64,000 bases of DNA from an uncultured Dialister sp. (GCA_902462205.1 CABQAR010000001.1:243230-307229); one strand, 5' to 3'. Shown: positions 35,050-44,814, numbered from the stretch's first letter. Made by a program: numbers and translations. Notes: generated by a model from the sequence alone, not told the origin.

Positions 35050-36525
35050 ATGACGGAAGAAGAAATACAAAAGGCTAAAAAGTCATTTGCAGATATGGGT
35101 GTTCCTGAAAACCGTATCTTCGCTGAAATTATGCGTGCGCACTATCTTGATTACAATCTCTTTTTAAATCCCACAAACGCGGAATATGGGGTCACAATCG
35201 AAGATTTATATAAAAACATGAAACTCACCACAGACAAACTTGGGGATTATACCGGAGACGAGGATACGTATGCTAATGTATATACACTTGCAATGCGTAT
35301 AAATCCCATGGATTTTGCGGAGGGCGTAGCTAAAGCGGATGAAGAGCTGCGGGCGATCATTCTCAGTGCCATCAATAAGGCGAAGGAAGCCGGCAAGACG
35401 GTTTTATTTGCCGGTGCGGATCAGTATCTGTATCTTTTACCTAAAATTTTTTATGATTTGAAAGATTGCCGTATTGCTGTCGCAGTCAAGGATCCAGAAT
35501 GGAAAAATAAGCTTGCTTTTCTTTTTCCCCGCGGCAGAGCAATGGGGAACGAAGAATTTTTTGAGGATGACGAAGCTTATGATTATATCTTTGATTATGA
35601 GATGGAAGATATAAAGCAGATTCCGGTATTGAAGGATCATTTATCGGCTGAGGCATGCATGGACGTGTTTCTTCCGTATGATCTCCTGATTGATACAGAA
35701 GGAAATGCATCGGAGGTAAAGAAGAAAATCGCGGCAGACGGGGCACTTTCCGAGTACTATGATATTCCTTATTGCGGAAAAGAGTTTGCTCTTTTATCAA
35801 TAAAAAATAAAGGAAATGGGAAGGTTTCCTTCGGAGAAGCACGCGTGGAAAATACTTCCGTAGAAAAGTATCCCAAAGTGGAGCTTGATAAAGATGCATT
35901 TATACAAGCGGATGAGTGGAACCATGACGTTTATCTCTATAACGGGTCCGTAGCGCTTCAAACAATATTGAGCGCCAATATCGTATCCATGGAGCATGCC
36001 ATTGGACATGAATTCCGTTCTGTGCCAGCAGAAAATATTCCATCCAGGCGTATCCATAAGATAACCAAAGACGCAATCATTGAGGATTTGGGGCTCAGAG
36101 AAGACCTGGTTGAAGAAGCGGTGTTGCAGGCCGATACCTGTTATATAAAGGTGCGTGACGGGGACTTACTGCTGGCTGCTACTGGAAATAAACTGTCTAC
36201 TGCGGTTGTCTATGCACCACGTCCGGACACAGTCGTGGATGAGGGAGTCATCGTTTTGCGGCCAACCGATAAGTATACAGCAGAATTTCTGAAGCTCTAC
36301 TTAGACGGTCCTGTCGGGAAGTTATTCTTAAACACGATGGAAGCGGGAGCCAAACTCTGTCTTCTGGCGTCCCGCGTGCTCCGAATACCATTACCGGTCT
36401 CGGATATGGAAAAAATCCTGATCGCGACAAAAATGTGCCGGACATCCGTCACAGCTCTTTCCGAAGCCGCATCGAAATGGAGAGAAGTAAAAAGAGAAGC
36501 AGTGCAGCTTATGATGGGCAAGTGA
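35050..36525 (+). CDS. degenerate N6-DNA-methylase/HsdS-like protein, unknown function
   Basis: 491-aa soluble protein. Residues about 95-265 look like a worn-down N6-adenine methylase core: a possible motif I remnant VLFAGADQYLYLLP, then FLPYDLLIDTEGNASEVKKKI and FALLSIKNKGNGKVSFGEARV, which parallel the late strands of HsdM proteins. The catalytic (N/D)PP(Y/F) motif is absent. Residues about 360-491 resemble an HsdS-type target-recognition half: VRDGDLLLAATGNK, GVIVLRPTDKYTAEFLKLYL, LRIPLPVSDMEK, then a helical end. No nuclease or partner gene is nearby; neighbours are rpsI and the XTP pyrophosphatase. AAAGGAG before the ATG; a possible promoter TTGAAA-18-TAGAAT lies upstream. The domain reading is mine and untested. 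Confidence 0.5.
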   Translation: MTEEEIQKAKKSFADMGVPENRIFAEIMRAHYLDYNLFLNPTNAEYGVTIEDLYKNMKLTTDKLGDYTGDEDTYANVYTLAMRINPMDFAEGVAKADEELRAIILSAINKAKEAGKTVLFAGADQYLYLLPKIFYDLKDCRIAVAVKDPEWKNKLAFLFPRGRAMGNEEFFEDDEAYDYIFDYEMEDIKQIPVLKDHLSAEACMDVFLPYDLLIDTEGNASEVKKKIAADGALSEYYDIPYCGKEFALLSIKNKGNGKVSFGEARVENTSVEKYPKVELDKDAFIQADEWNHDVYLYNGSVALQTILSANIVSMEHAIGHEFRSVPAENIPSRRIHKITKDAIIEDLGLREDLVEEAVLQADTCYIKVRDGDLLLAATGNKLSTAVVYAPRPDTVVDEGVIVLRPTDKYTAEFLKLYLDGPVGKLFLNTMEAGAKLCLLASRVLRIPLPVSDMEKILIATKMCRTSVTALSEAASKWREVKREAVQLMMGK

Positions 36526-36550
36526 TTATTATGTTATTTTGGGAGAAGAC

Positions 36551-37138
36551 ATGCAGGTCATATTAGCAACTCATAATAAGGGAAAAATAAGGGAGTTCCA
36601 GAAGTGCTTTTCTGAAATCGGTTGGAAGGCTGTTCCTATTTCTGAGGTTGCGGATATTCAGGAACCGGAGGAGACAGGAAAAACTTTTGAAGAAAATGCA
36701 CTGCAAAAGGCACGGTATTACGCAGAGATGATACAGCAGCCGGTATTATCGGATGATTCGGGTATTACCGCAATTGCACTGGGTGATGAACCGGGGGTAT
36801 ATTCTGCGCGCTATGCAGGAAAACACGGAGATGATGAAGCGAACAACAGGAAGCTGATAGAATCTTTGAAGCCGTATAGCGGTGAATCGCGGCGCGGATA
36901 CTATACCTGTGTCATTGCTGTTGTTTGGCCTGACGGCAGGGAAATTACTGCTGAAGGGAAATGTGAGGGAATTATCAGGGATTTTTATAAAGGAAATGGC
37001 GGGTTTGGGTACGATCCATTATTTTATCTGCCGGAAATGGGAAAGACGATGGCAGAATTAACGATGGAGGAGAAAAATAAGATCAGCCATAGAGGGAAAG
37101 CGTTAAAAACCTTATTAAGTAAACTTAAAAATATATAA
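36551..37138 (+). CDS. rdgB: XTP/dITP diphosphatase (RdgB/HAM1 family)
   Basis: 195-aa nucleotide-pool sanitiser removing XTP, dITP and ITP. N-terminal ATHNKGKIREF, the metal-binding SDDSGI near residue 66, PGVYSARYAG, and GGFGYDPLFYLPE are all family marks. ATG 36551 follows GGGAGA; an upstream TTG lies inside that ribosome site. It is 25 bp after the methylase-like gene and may share its transcript. Confidence 0.95.
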   Translation: MQVILATHNKGKIREFQKCFSEIGWKAVPISEVADIQEPEETGKTFEENALQKARYYAEMIQQPVLSDDSGITAIALGDEPGVYSARYAGKHGDDEANNRKLIESLKPYSGESRRGYYTCVIAVVWPDGREITAEGKCEGIIRDFYKGNGGFGYDPLFYLPEMGKTMAELTMEEKNKISHRGKALKTLLSKLKNI

Positions 37139-37161
37139 CGTAGCGTATTTTGGTGAAAATG

Positions 37162-37242
37162 TGTTATAATTGTACCATTAAATGCTTTTGATAGAGTGTT
37201 TATTGTGGTGATGCATCCATAACTATTGAAATTCAAAGGCAT
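37162..37242 (+). promoter_or_regulatory. extended -10 promoter and leader hairpin of the malic enzyme gene
   Basis: TGTTATAAT at 37162-37170 is an extended -10 element. In the resulting leader AAATGCTTTTGA (37181-37192) pairs with TCAAAGGCATTT (37231-37242) with one wobble. The leader is about 135 nt, long for a simple promoter. Its function is unknown. Confidence 0.45.
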
Positions 37243-37314
37243 TTTAATGAATATAAAAATAATCAGGTCTATTTAGATTCAAAAAATTAATTTACTATTT
37301 TAAGGAGGAACAAG

Positions 37315-38526
37315 ATGGACATCAGAGAAGAAGCGATTAAGTTAAGAGAAGATAAGCATCAGATCATCAGGACAGAACTGAATGCGAAAATGGAAGACAA
37401 CCATGATTTGGCAGTTGTTTATACGCCGGGCGTTGCAGCTCCCTGTCTCGTAATCAAGGAAGAGGAAGATAAGTCTCTTGAACTGACGTGGAGAGGAAAT
37501 GTCGTAGCGGTCATTTCTGATGGCACGCGCGTGCTGGGACTCGGCGATATCGGACCTGCGGCTGCAATTCCGGTTATGGAAGGCAAGAGTGCCCTTTACA
37601 AGAAATTCGGAAATATTGATGCGATTCCGATTGTTTTGGATACGAAAGACAAAGATGAAATCGTCCGTACCATCCGTATTTTGGAGAAATCTTTTGCCGG
37701 CATCAATCTGGAAGACTTTTCTTCCCCCAAATGCTATGACATTGAAGATGAATTAAAGGCAACCATGAATATTCCTGTATTCCATGATGACCAGCATGGC
37801 ACGGCTATTGCAGCCCTGGCCGCTGTCCTTGGAGCACTTCGCCTGATTAAGAAAAATATCGGAGACGTAAAGGTCGTTGTTTCCGGTGCAGGCGCAGCCG
37901 GCACGGCTATTGCCAAACTGCTTCTTGAAGATGGAGTAAAAGCAGAAAATATGACAATCCTCAATAGCAAAGGCATTCTTTATGATGATGGAAGACTGAA
38001 TCGTGTACAGAAGGAACTTGTTTCCTTGGTAAATCCTGAAAATAAGCAGGGATCCTTTGGCGATGCAGTGAAAGATGCAGATATCCTGGTCGCAAGCTCT
38101 GCTCCGGCGGCATTCAAAGAACAGCATAAAGAAGCCATTAAGACGATGGCGGAGAAAAATGTCGTTTTCGCAATGGCGAACCCCATTCCGGAAATGATGC
38201 TGGAAGATGCGCAGAAACTGGGCGTATATGTGTTTGGTACAGGAAGAAGCGATATGCCGAACCAGGTAAATAATTCCTCCGTATTCCCCGGCCTGTTCCG
38301 TGGGGCGCTGGATGTCCGTGCGCGCCAGATCAATGAACCGATGAAACTTGCTGCTGCACATGCACTGGCAGATCTGGTTTCAGATGAGGAGCTGGCTCCT
38401 GATTATGTAGTTGTCAATGTATTTGATAAACGCGTTCCTCATGCGGTAGCAAAGGCAGCTGCCAAAGCCGCTTTGGAATCCGGCGTGGCCAGAGTAAAGG
38501 AATTGCCGGAACAGTATAAGGACTGA
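37315..38526 (+). CDS. NAD(P)-dependent malic enzyme
   Basis: 403-aa short bacterial malic enzyme, oxidatively decarboxylating malate to pyruvate. N-terminal YTPGVAAPC carries the catalytic Tyr. GNVVAVISDGTRVLGLGDIGP and KSALYKKFGNIDAIPIVL follow, then the divalent-metal site INLEDFSSP and FHDDQHGTA. The Rossmann loop is VVSGAGAAGTA. AAGGAGGAA ribosome site. Cofactor preference cannot be read reliably. Paired in metabolism with fumC. Confidence 0.95.
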   Translation: MDIREEAIKLREDKHQIIRTELNAKMEDNHDLAVVYTPGVAAPCLVIKEEEDKSLELTWRGNVVAVISDGTRVLGLGDIGPAAAIPVMEGKSALYKKFGNIDAIPIVLDTKDKDEIVRTIRILEKSFAGINLEDFSSPKCYDIEDELKATMNIPVFHDDQHGTAIAALAAVLGALRLIKKNIGDVKVVVSGAGAAGTAIAKLLLEDGVKAENMTILNSKGILYDDGRLNRVQKELVSLVNPENKQGSFGDAVKDADILVASSAPAAFKEQHKEAIKTMAEKNVVFAMANPIPEMMLEDAQKLGVYVFGTGRSDMPNQVNNSSVFPGLFRGALDVRARQINEPMKLAAAHALADLVSDEELAPDYVVVNVFDKRVPHAVAKAAAKAALESGVARVKELPEQYKD

Positions 38527-38542
38527 TTGATATTGCTTAATG

Positions 38543-38576
38543 AAAAGCCGCTCTTCTTTATGAGGAGTGGCTTTTT
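38543..38576 (+). terminator. terminator after malic enzyme
   Basis: AAAAGCC-CTC-TC stem with GA-GAG-GGCTTTTT, loop TTTAT, ending in five T. Confidence 0.85.
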
Positions 38577-38651
38577 GCATGATAAAACATTGATTCCTTG
38601 CACCAAGATATGAAATCGTATATGATAAAAAAAATTAAGAAAGAGCTTTTT

Positions 38652-40154
38652 ATGGATTTTATTGCGAACATGACAGAATATTTTAGAAATAAAAAAATAT
38701 ATAAACATAAGATGGACCAACTGTGCGAGAAATTTGATCAAGGCGCATTGGCCATTATTTGTGCGCTTGAAAATCATGGGTTTGAGGCTTATGCGGTGGG
38801 AGGCTGTGTCAGGGATTTACTGATGCATCAGATTCCTCATGACTGGGATATTACGACTTCTGCCAGGCCGGAAGAGATTATTTCTGTCATGGAAGAATGC
38901 GGATGGAGAGGGATTGATGGATCGGGCAGACGGTTTGGAACGGTAATAGCTGTAGTTTCAGGGGAAAGCTATGAAGTGACGACTTTCCGCAGCGAAATAT
39001 ATGGGCAGGATAGTCACAGACCCGAATCGGTTGTTTTTGCGAAGACCTTGGAGGAGGATTTATCACGGCGGGATTTCACGGTGAATGCAATGGCACTTGG
39101 CCGTGATGGGACTCTTTATGATTATTTTGATGGGGTAAAAGACTTAAAAAATAAACGATTAAGAACCGTAGGGAGTGCGGAAGATCGATTTAATGAGGAT
39201 GCACTCCGGCTTTTTCGTGCCTGCCGCTTTTTGGGACAATTGGATTTTATGGCAGATGGAACATTGGTAGAAGCGATTCCCTCTGCATTTGGCAGGGTGA
39301 GGGGACTATCACTCGAGCGGTTTAAATCAGAAATAGAAAAACTTCTTGTCTCTGTACATGCCGCACGCGGGCTGGATCTGATGGTGCGGACGGGATTAAA
39401 TGAATGCAGCTGCCGGGTACGTGAAAGAGGGAAGACAGAAGAGATACAGATCCTTCCTGAGCTTTCTCATCTGGTTGGACTGCCGCAGCAAAGAGAGTTT
39501 CATAAATTTGATGGCTGGTATCATACTTTGGCTGTTGTGGAAGCGGCGCCAAGGACACTTATCCTACGTTGGGCGGCACTCCTCCATGATGTGGGAAAAG
39601 GAATAGAAGGCGTAAGGGCTATCAGAGCCGGGAAGTATACAGATTACGGGCATGATAAAAGAGGCACCGAAATGGCAAAAGATATACTGACCCGCTGGAG
39701 GATGCCTTCTTCTTTTATCAATCGGGTATCCTGGCTCGTAGAGAATCATATGCACTACCATTATTTTGCGAATGTGCCGGAAGCAAATGCTGTCAGATGG
39801 CTGAGGCAAATAGCCAGAACCAGGCAGTTTTCTTCGTCAGCAGAAATGGCAGAAGGCATGAAAGAAATCACGGATCTTTGTAATGCAGATATCATCGGTT
39901 GCGGCAGAGATCAATCATCATTGGAAGGGCATACGGAATTTGGACGGTATATGGTTGATTTATGCAAGACGATTCCCGTATCAACAAGAGATTTGGCCTA
40001 CGACCAACGTGTTATTGCCGCATTGAAACCGAATGTTGCCGAAGGATTCGCCAATTTGCTGCTTCGTGTTCAAAATGGGGCGTTGGAAAATAATCCGGAA
40101 GCGCTTTTAGATGCTGCCGTGAGATACAGGAGGCGTCATAATGAGGATTGTTAA
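38652..40154 (+). CDS. cca: CCA tRNA nucleotidyltransferase with HD domain
   Basis: 500-aa class II nucleotidyltransferase that builds or repairs tRNA CCA ends. Head domain: AVGGCVRDLLM, the catalytic DWD in HDWDITTSA, then FRSE, RRDFTVNAMA and the template motif EDALRLFRACRF. A C-terminal HD domain (AALLHDVGKG) suggests added phosphohydrolase activity. Start is uncertain: ATG 38652 has GAAAGAG 6 nt upstream, while in-frame starts at 38598, 38610 and 38622 lack ribosome sites. The 3' end overlaps the PBP gene by 14 bp. Confidence 0.9.
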   Translation: MDFIANMTEYFRNKKIYKHKMDQLCEKFDQGALAIICALENHGFEAYAVGGCVRDLLMHQIPHDWDITTSARPEEIISVMEECGWRGIDGSGRRFGTVIAVVSGESYEVTTFRSEIYGQDSHRPESVVFAKTLEEDLSRRDFTVNAMALGRDGTLYDYFDGVKDLKNKRLRTVGSAEDRFNEDALRLFRACRFLGQLDFMADGTLVEAIPSAFGRVRGLSLERFKSEIEKLLVSVHAARGLDLMVRTGLNECSCRVRERGKTEEIQILPELSHLVGLPQQREFHKFDGWYHTLAVVEAAPRTLILRWAALLHDVGKGIEGVRAIRAGKYTDYGHDKRGTEMAKDILTRWRMPSSFINRVSWLVENHMHYHYFANVPEANAVRWLRQIARTRQFSSSAEMAEGMKEITDLCNADIIGCGRDQSSLEGHTEFGRYMVDLCKTIPVSTRDLAYDQRVIAALKPNVAEGFANLLLRVQNGALENNPEALLDAAVRYRRRHNEDC

Positions 40155-42108
40155 TCCTAAAAGAATAATGAACAGGAGGAGCCGGTATATATCCCTGTTT
40201 CTTTTCACGATAGGAATTCTTTTAGCGGTCCGCCTTTTCTATATACAGATATTTGATGGAAATAAATATCAGAAAATGGCATTGAATCAGACAGAAGGGG
40301 TGCAGACCTTATATTCACCGCGAGGCACCATTTATGACCGGAATGGAAAACAGCTTGCATTTTCTGTCATGGTGAAGTCTCTTTATTGTGACCCGGGCAT
40401 GTTAAATGCGGATCGTGCTGCAATAGCAAAGGAATTGGCGCCTGTGTTGAAACAGCCGGAAGGGGACATCCTAAAGAAGATTTCTCGAGATACACGTTTC
40501 GTATGGCTCCAGCGATTGATGGAACCGGAGGATTCAGATAAGGTAAAGGAACTTATCAAAGAAAAAAAGTGGGAAGGATTCCGGTTTATTGATGAGAGCC
40601 GCCGATACTATCCCAATGGGCCATTGCTTGCCAATGTACTTGGGTTTGTCGGCCTTGATGATAAAGGACTGGACGGGCTGGAAATGTCCATGGACAGCCT
40701 GATCAGCGGATCGGAAAATAAGCAGCGTCTCCTGATGGATGCAAGGGGAAACCCTATTCTTCAATCCGCACTGGCACCGTATAAGGCGGAGGAAGAAAAG
40801 TCTGTTTATTTAACGATAGATCAGAATATCCAATTTTATGCGGAACGTGCGCTTGACCGTGCGATGACCAGTACAAAAGCACAGGGAGGAATCATTATTG
40901 TCATGGATCCTAAAACAGGCGGGATTCTGGCTTTGGGGAATCGCCCGACCTATGATCCAAATCATTTTGAAAAAGCGACAGAGAAAGATTTTAAGAATAA
41001 AGCAGTTGTAGATATTTATGAACCGGGTTCAACCTTTAAACCCATTATCGCTGCGACGGCGCTGGAGGCAGGGACATATTCCACGGATATAGTCTGGCAT
41101 GACCCCGGAGAAGTATGGGCTTCAGGCCATGCCATTAAGAATTGGGATGACAGTTCCTATGGAGATGTCCGTCTGGTGGATATTATTAAATATTCAATCA
41201 ATACCGGATTTGCGCATATTGGATTACTGACCGGCGGAAAGACTTTAACTGAATATGCACAGAAATTTGGCTTTGGGAAGCCCACGGGCATAGAGCTTCC
41301 CGGTGAAGGGGCAGGGATTCTTTTTAATCCCAAGGATATGAGGGCTATCGATGTTGCCACCATGTCCATCGGGCAGAGTATAGCAGTGACGCCGCTTCAA
41401 ATGCTGCAGGCCTATAGCGCTCTGGCGAATGGCGGAAGAATGGTCAAGCCACATATTCTGGATTCCATTAAGAACCCGGATGGATCCGTCTATAAATCAA
41501 CAGAGGTGGAATATTCCGGAGATCCTGTATCTAAAAAGGTTGCCGATGAAGTAAAGGATATGATGGAAAAAGAAGTATCCGAAGGCGGTGGCGGAAATGC
41601 CCAGGTGCCGGGGTACCATATGGGGGGGAAAACAGGAACCGCCCAAAAATTGGATCCGGTGAATGGTGGGTACCTGGAAAATCAATATATCGCGTCATTT
41701 TGCGGATTTGGTCCAACAGAGGATCCGCGAGCCATATGCCTTGTAATACTTGATAATCCGCGTGGCGTATATTATGGAGGGCAGGTAGCGGCCCCCGTGT
41801 TCAAGGAAACAATGGGGCACATCATGAGATATCTGGAGATTCCGACAATTGAAGAAAAGGATATTCATGATAAGATGCAGGAGCAGAATACCGAATCATC
41901 CTTGCCACCTGTTCCGGATGCGGATGTAAAAGCATTCAGGCTCCCCAATTTTTACGGATGGTCCATGCGTGATGCAGGAGAATGGCTTGGTAAGGCAGGG
42001 CTTGCCTTTAAGCCTGATGGAGCAGGCCGGGCGGATTCTCAGTCGCCGGGGGCCGGTGTGACTGTAGAGCGTGGAGAAACGGTAACTATTCATTTTTCAA
42101 ATCCTTAA
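40141..42108 (+). CDS. class B penicillin-binding protein with PASTA domain (FtsI/SpoVD type)
   Basis: 655-aa septal-type transpeptidase. One N-terminal membrane helix (about 15-37) anchors it outside the cytoplasm. A dimerisation/PBP2x-like domain leads to the transpeptidase with EPGSTFKP (Ser near 296), the SxN box SINTGF, and KTGTAQ near 497. A single PASTA domain covers about 595-655. AGGAGG upstream, overlapping the end of cca. It is not in a division cluster here: no mraY, murE or murF lies beside it. FtsI and SpoVD are both possible names. Confidence 0.93.
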   Translation: MRIVNPKRIMNRRSRYISLFLFTIGILLAVRLFYIQIFDGNKYQKMALNQTEGVQTLYSPRGTIYDRNGKQLAFSVMVKSLYCDPGMLNADRAAIAKELAPVLKQPEGDILKKISRDTRFVWLQRLMEPEDSDKVKELIKEKKWEGFRFIDESRRYYPNGPLLANVLGFVGLDDKGLDGLEMSMDSLISGSENKQRLLMDARGNPILQSALAPYKAEEEKSVYLTIDQNIQFYAERALDRAMTSTKAQGGIIIVMDPKTGGILALGNRPTYDPNHFEKATEKDFKNKAVVDIYEPGSTFKPIIAATALEAGTYSTDIVWHDPGEVWASGHAIKNWDDSSYGDVRLVDIIKYSINTGFAHIGLLTGGKTLTEYAQKFGFGKPTGIELPGEGAGILFNPKDMRAIDVATMSIGQSIAVTPLQMLQAYSALANGGRMVKPHILDSIKNPDGSVYKSTEVEYSGDPVSKKVADEVKDMMEKEVSEGGGGNAQVPGYHMGGKTGTAQKLDPVNGGYLENQYIASFCGFGPTEDPRAICLVILDNPRGVYYGGQVAAPVFKETMGHIMRYLEIPTIEEKDIHDKMQEQNTESSLPPVPDADVKAFRLPNFYGWSMRDAGEWLGKAGLAFKPDGAGRADSQSPGAGVTVERGETVTIHFSNP

Positions 42109-42114
42109 ACGATA

Positions 42115-42150
42115 AAAGCTTATTGGTTTTAAATCAGTAAGCTTTTTATA
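42115..42150 (+). terminator. terminator after the PBP gene
   Basis: AAAGCTTA/TAAGCTTT stem with a 15-nt loop and T run. Confidence 0.75.
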
Positions 42151-42244
42151 TGTTTGAATTACATATTTACAATATATTTGAAGCATTAAGCTATGCTATA
42201 ATAAAAAAAATTATCCATACCAATGTTTGTAAAAGGGGGAAAAT

Positions 42245-43912
42245 ATGTTAAGTGATATCGAAATTGCACAACAGGCCAATTTGAAACCAATTTCTGAAAT
42301 TGCGGAAAAAATTGGAATTCCGACAAAAGAACTGGAAAATTATGGCTTGTACAAGGCGAAGGTTTCTCTAAAATTTACAAAAGAAGCAGAAAATAAGCCG
42401 GAAGGCAAACTGATTCTTGTTACTGCCATTTCTCCCACACCGGCAGGAGAAGGGAAGACGACTACGACTGTAGGTCTGGGGCAGGCATTGGGAAAATTAA
42501 ATAAAAAGGTCATGATTTGTTTGCGTGAACCCTCGCTGGGTCCCTGCATGGGCATTAAAGGAGGGGCTGCCGGCGGCGGATATTCCCAAGTGGTTCCGAT
42601 GGAGGATATTAATCTTCATTTTACGGGAGATCTTCATGCCATCACAGCGGCCCATAATCTTTTGGCTGCAATGGTAGACAATCATCTCCAGCAGGGAAAT
42701 GAGCTTGGAATCGACCCGCGAAGGATTGTATGGAATCGTGTTATGGATATGAATGATCGTGCACTCAGAAATATCGTCATCGGTCTTGGCGGACGTGTTG
42801 ACGGTGTTCCGAGGGAAGGAAGCTTTGATATTACGGTCGCGTCGGAAATTATGGCGATACTGTGCCTTTCTCATTCCATCAGGGATATGAAAGAGCGTTT
42901 TGCAAGAATCATCATTGGCTATACATATGATAATAAGCCGGTAACCGCAGGAGATATACATGCGCAGGGAGCCATGGCCGCATTGATGAAAGATGCATTG
43001 AAACCGAATCTGGTGCAGACATTGGAGCATGTGCCGGCTTTCATCCATGGGGGGCCGTTTGCTAATATCGCCCATGGATGTAATTCCGTTATCGCGACCC
43101 AGACAGCGTTGCATCTGGCAGATTATGTTGTCACGGAAGCCGGCTTCGGCGCTGATCTTGGCGCGGAAAAGTTCCTGGATATCAAATGCCGCTTTGCAGG
43201 GCTGCATCCCAGTGCAGTCGTCCTTGTTGCCACTGTAAGAGCATTGAAGATGAATGGTGGAAAAGGGAAGAATGAACTGACAGAGTCTGATCCGGCGGCT
43301 GTCAAACGCGGGTTGCCTAATTTATTGCGCCATATTTCAAACCTGAAGAAATATAATATTCCTCTTGTAGTTGCATTAAATTTGTTCCCCTCTGATACGG
43401 AAGAAGAAAAGCAGGTTATTTATGAGGCCTGTGCAGCTGCTGGAGTACCGGTTGCTGATTCAGACGTTTTCATACATGGCGGAGAAGGCGGACTGGAGCT
43501 GGGAAATAAAGTATTGGAGGCTCTCAAGGCTGAATCAAAATACAGTCCTCTGTATAGTCTTGATTTATCATTGAAAGAAAAAATTGAAGTTATAGCTAAA
43601 CAGATTTATGGTGCTGCCAATGTCCAATATGAAGCAAATGCGGAAAAGGAATTGAGGCATATTGAAGAAATGGGATATGGAAAAATGCCTGTCTGCATTG
43701 CTAAAACACCCGTATCCTTCTCGGATGATCCCGGCAGGTTAGGCGCGCCGGAAGGGTTCACGTTGCATGTCAGAGATTGCCATGTTTCAGCAGGGGCAGG
43801 TTTTGTTGTGGTCTTAACAGGGAAAATTATGACGATGCCGGGATTGCCGAAACGTCCGGCTGCAGAACGAATTGATGTGGATGATGAGGGAAATATCACA
43901 GGTCTTTTTTAA
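42245..43912 (+). CDS. fhs: formate-tetrahydrofolate ligase
   Basis: 555-aa ATP-dependent enzyme making 10-formyl-THF. P-loop TPAGEGKTTTT near residues 64-74, then GIKGGAAGGGYSQV, FTGDLHAITAAHNLL and TEAGFGADLGAEKF. AAAGGGGGA ribosome site. Ten bases before folD, the usual one-carbon pair. I found no THF riboswitch in the 136-bp leader. Confidence 0.97.
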   Translation: MLSDIEIAQQANLKPISEIAEKIGIPTKELENYGLYKAKVSLKFTKEAENKPEGKLILVTAISPTPAGEGKTTTTVGLGQALGKLNKKVMICLREPSLGPCMGIKGGAAGGGYSQVVPMEDINLHFTGDLHAITAAHNLLAAMVDNHLQQGNELGIDPRRIVWNRVMDMNDRALRNIVIGLGGRVDGVPREGSFDITVASEIMAILCLSHSIRDMKERFARIIIGYTYDNKPVTAGDIHAQGAMAALMKDALKPNLVQTLEHVPAFIHGGPFANIAHGCNSVIATQTALHLADYVVTEAGFGADLGAEKFLDIKCRFAGLHPSAVVLVATVRALKMNGGKGKNELTESDPAAVKRGLPNLLRHISNLKKYNIPLVVALNLFPSDTEEEKQVIYEACAAAGVPVADSDVFIHGGEGGLELGNKVLEALKAESKYSPLYSLDLSLKEKIEVIAKQIYGAANVQYEANAEKELRHIEEMGYGKMPVCIAKTPVSFSDDPGRLGAPEGFTLHVRDCHVSAGAGFVVVLTGKIMTMPGLPKRPAAERIDVDDEGNITGLF

Positions 43913-43921
43913 GAGGTGCAT

Positions 43922-44764
43922 ATGATACTCGATGGAAAAGTAACTGCAGCTGCATTGGAAGCGCAGTTAAAGGAGCGGCTAAGCGGATTGAAGGCGAATG
44001 GTTATTTGCCAAAGCTTGCTATCGTACTGGCAGGCAGCAGCAAGCCTTCTGTGATGTATGCTCAATTTATGAAAAAAGTGGCGGCCGGATATGGAATCGA
44101 AGCTGCTTTGTACGCGAAACCGGACGATGTGGCAGAAGAAGAGCTTGGCGGCTTAATAAAAGAGCTTAATACAGATAACTCGGTTACAGGCATCCTGATG
44201 ATGATGCCGTTGCCCGGGCATCTTCAGGCGGAGCATTTGATTGAACTGATTGATCCGGATAAAGATATCGATGGATTGACAACGATGAATGCAGGCAGGT
44301 TATTTTCAGGGAAAGACGGATTCTTCGGCTGTACGCCGAGAGCGGTTATGGAAATATTGAAACATTACGATATTTCCGTAGATGGAAAGGAAGCCGTTGT
44401 TGTCGGAAGAAGCAATGTGATTGGAAAGCCTGTGGCAGCCATGCTGATGCAAAAAAATGCGACTGTCACGGTTTGCCATTCCCATACAAGGAATTTAAGG
44501 GATATCACGTGCAGTGCGGATATACTTGTCGCTGCAGTGGGAAAACCGGATGCCATTCAGGCAGATATGGTAAAGCCGGGAGCTATCGTTATTGATGTGG
44601 GAATCAATCGTGCAGGCGGAAAAACAGTAGGGGATGTTGATTATGAAGCTGTTCTTCCGATTGCAGGAGCAGTGACACCTGTTCCCGGCGGAGTAGGGGC
44701 TGTAACGACTACGATGGTGATAGAGTCCCTTGTCAAGGCTGGGGAAAAGGCCTGTGGCATGTAA
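43922..44764 (+). CDS. folD: bifunctional methylene-THF dehydrogenase/cyclohydrolase
   Basis: 280-aa FolD linking 5,10-methylene-THF and 10-formyl-THF. Landmarks are the substrate region with catalytic Lys/Tyr (KPSVMYAQFMKKV), the GILMMMPLPGHL loop, DPDKDIDGLTTMNAG, CTPRAVMEIL, the cofactor loop VVGRSNVIGKPVA, and the end PVPGGVGAVTTTM. ATG 43922 follows AGAGGTG; a GTG upstream is part of that site. Co-transcribed with fhs. Confidence 0.96.
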   Translation: MILDGKVTAAALEAQLKERLSGLKANGYLPKLAIVLAGSSKPSVMYAQFMKKVAAGYGIEAALYAKPDDVAEEELGGLIKELNTDNSVTGILMMMPLPGHLQAEHLIELIDPDKDIDGLTTMNAGRLFSGKDGFFGCTPRAVMEILKHYDISVDGKEAVVVGRSNVIGKPVAAMLMQKNATVTVCHSHTRNLRDITCSADILVAAVGKPDAIQADMVKPGAIVIDVGINRAGGKTVGDVDYEAVLPIAGAVTPVPGGVGAVTTTMVIESLVKAGEKACGM

Positions 44765-44814
44765 AAATTATTGGAGAAAGGTCAGTATTTTATCAGCTTT
44801 CATAATTAAAGTCG

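Noticed and set aside
42109..42244. THF riboswitch before fhs
   Set aside because: The leader is AT-rich with none of the conserved THF aptamer sequence; it contains only the PBP terminator and a promoter.
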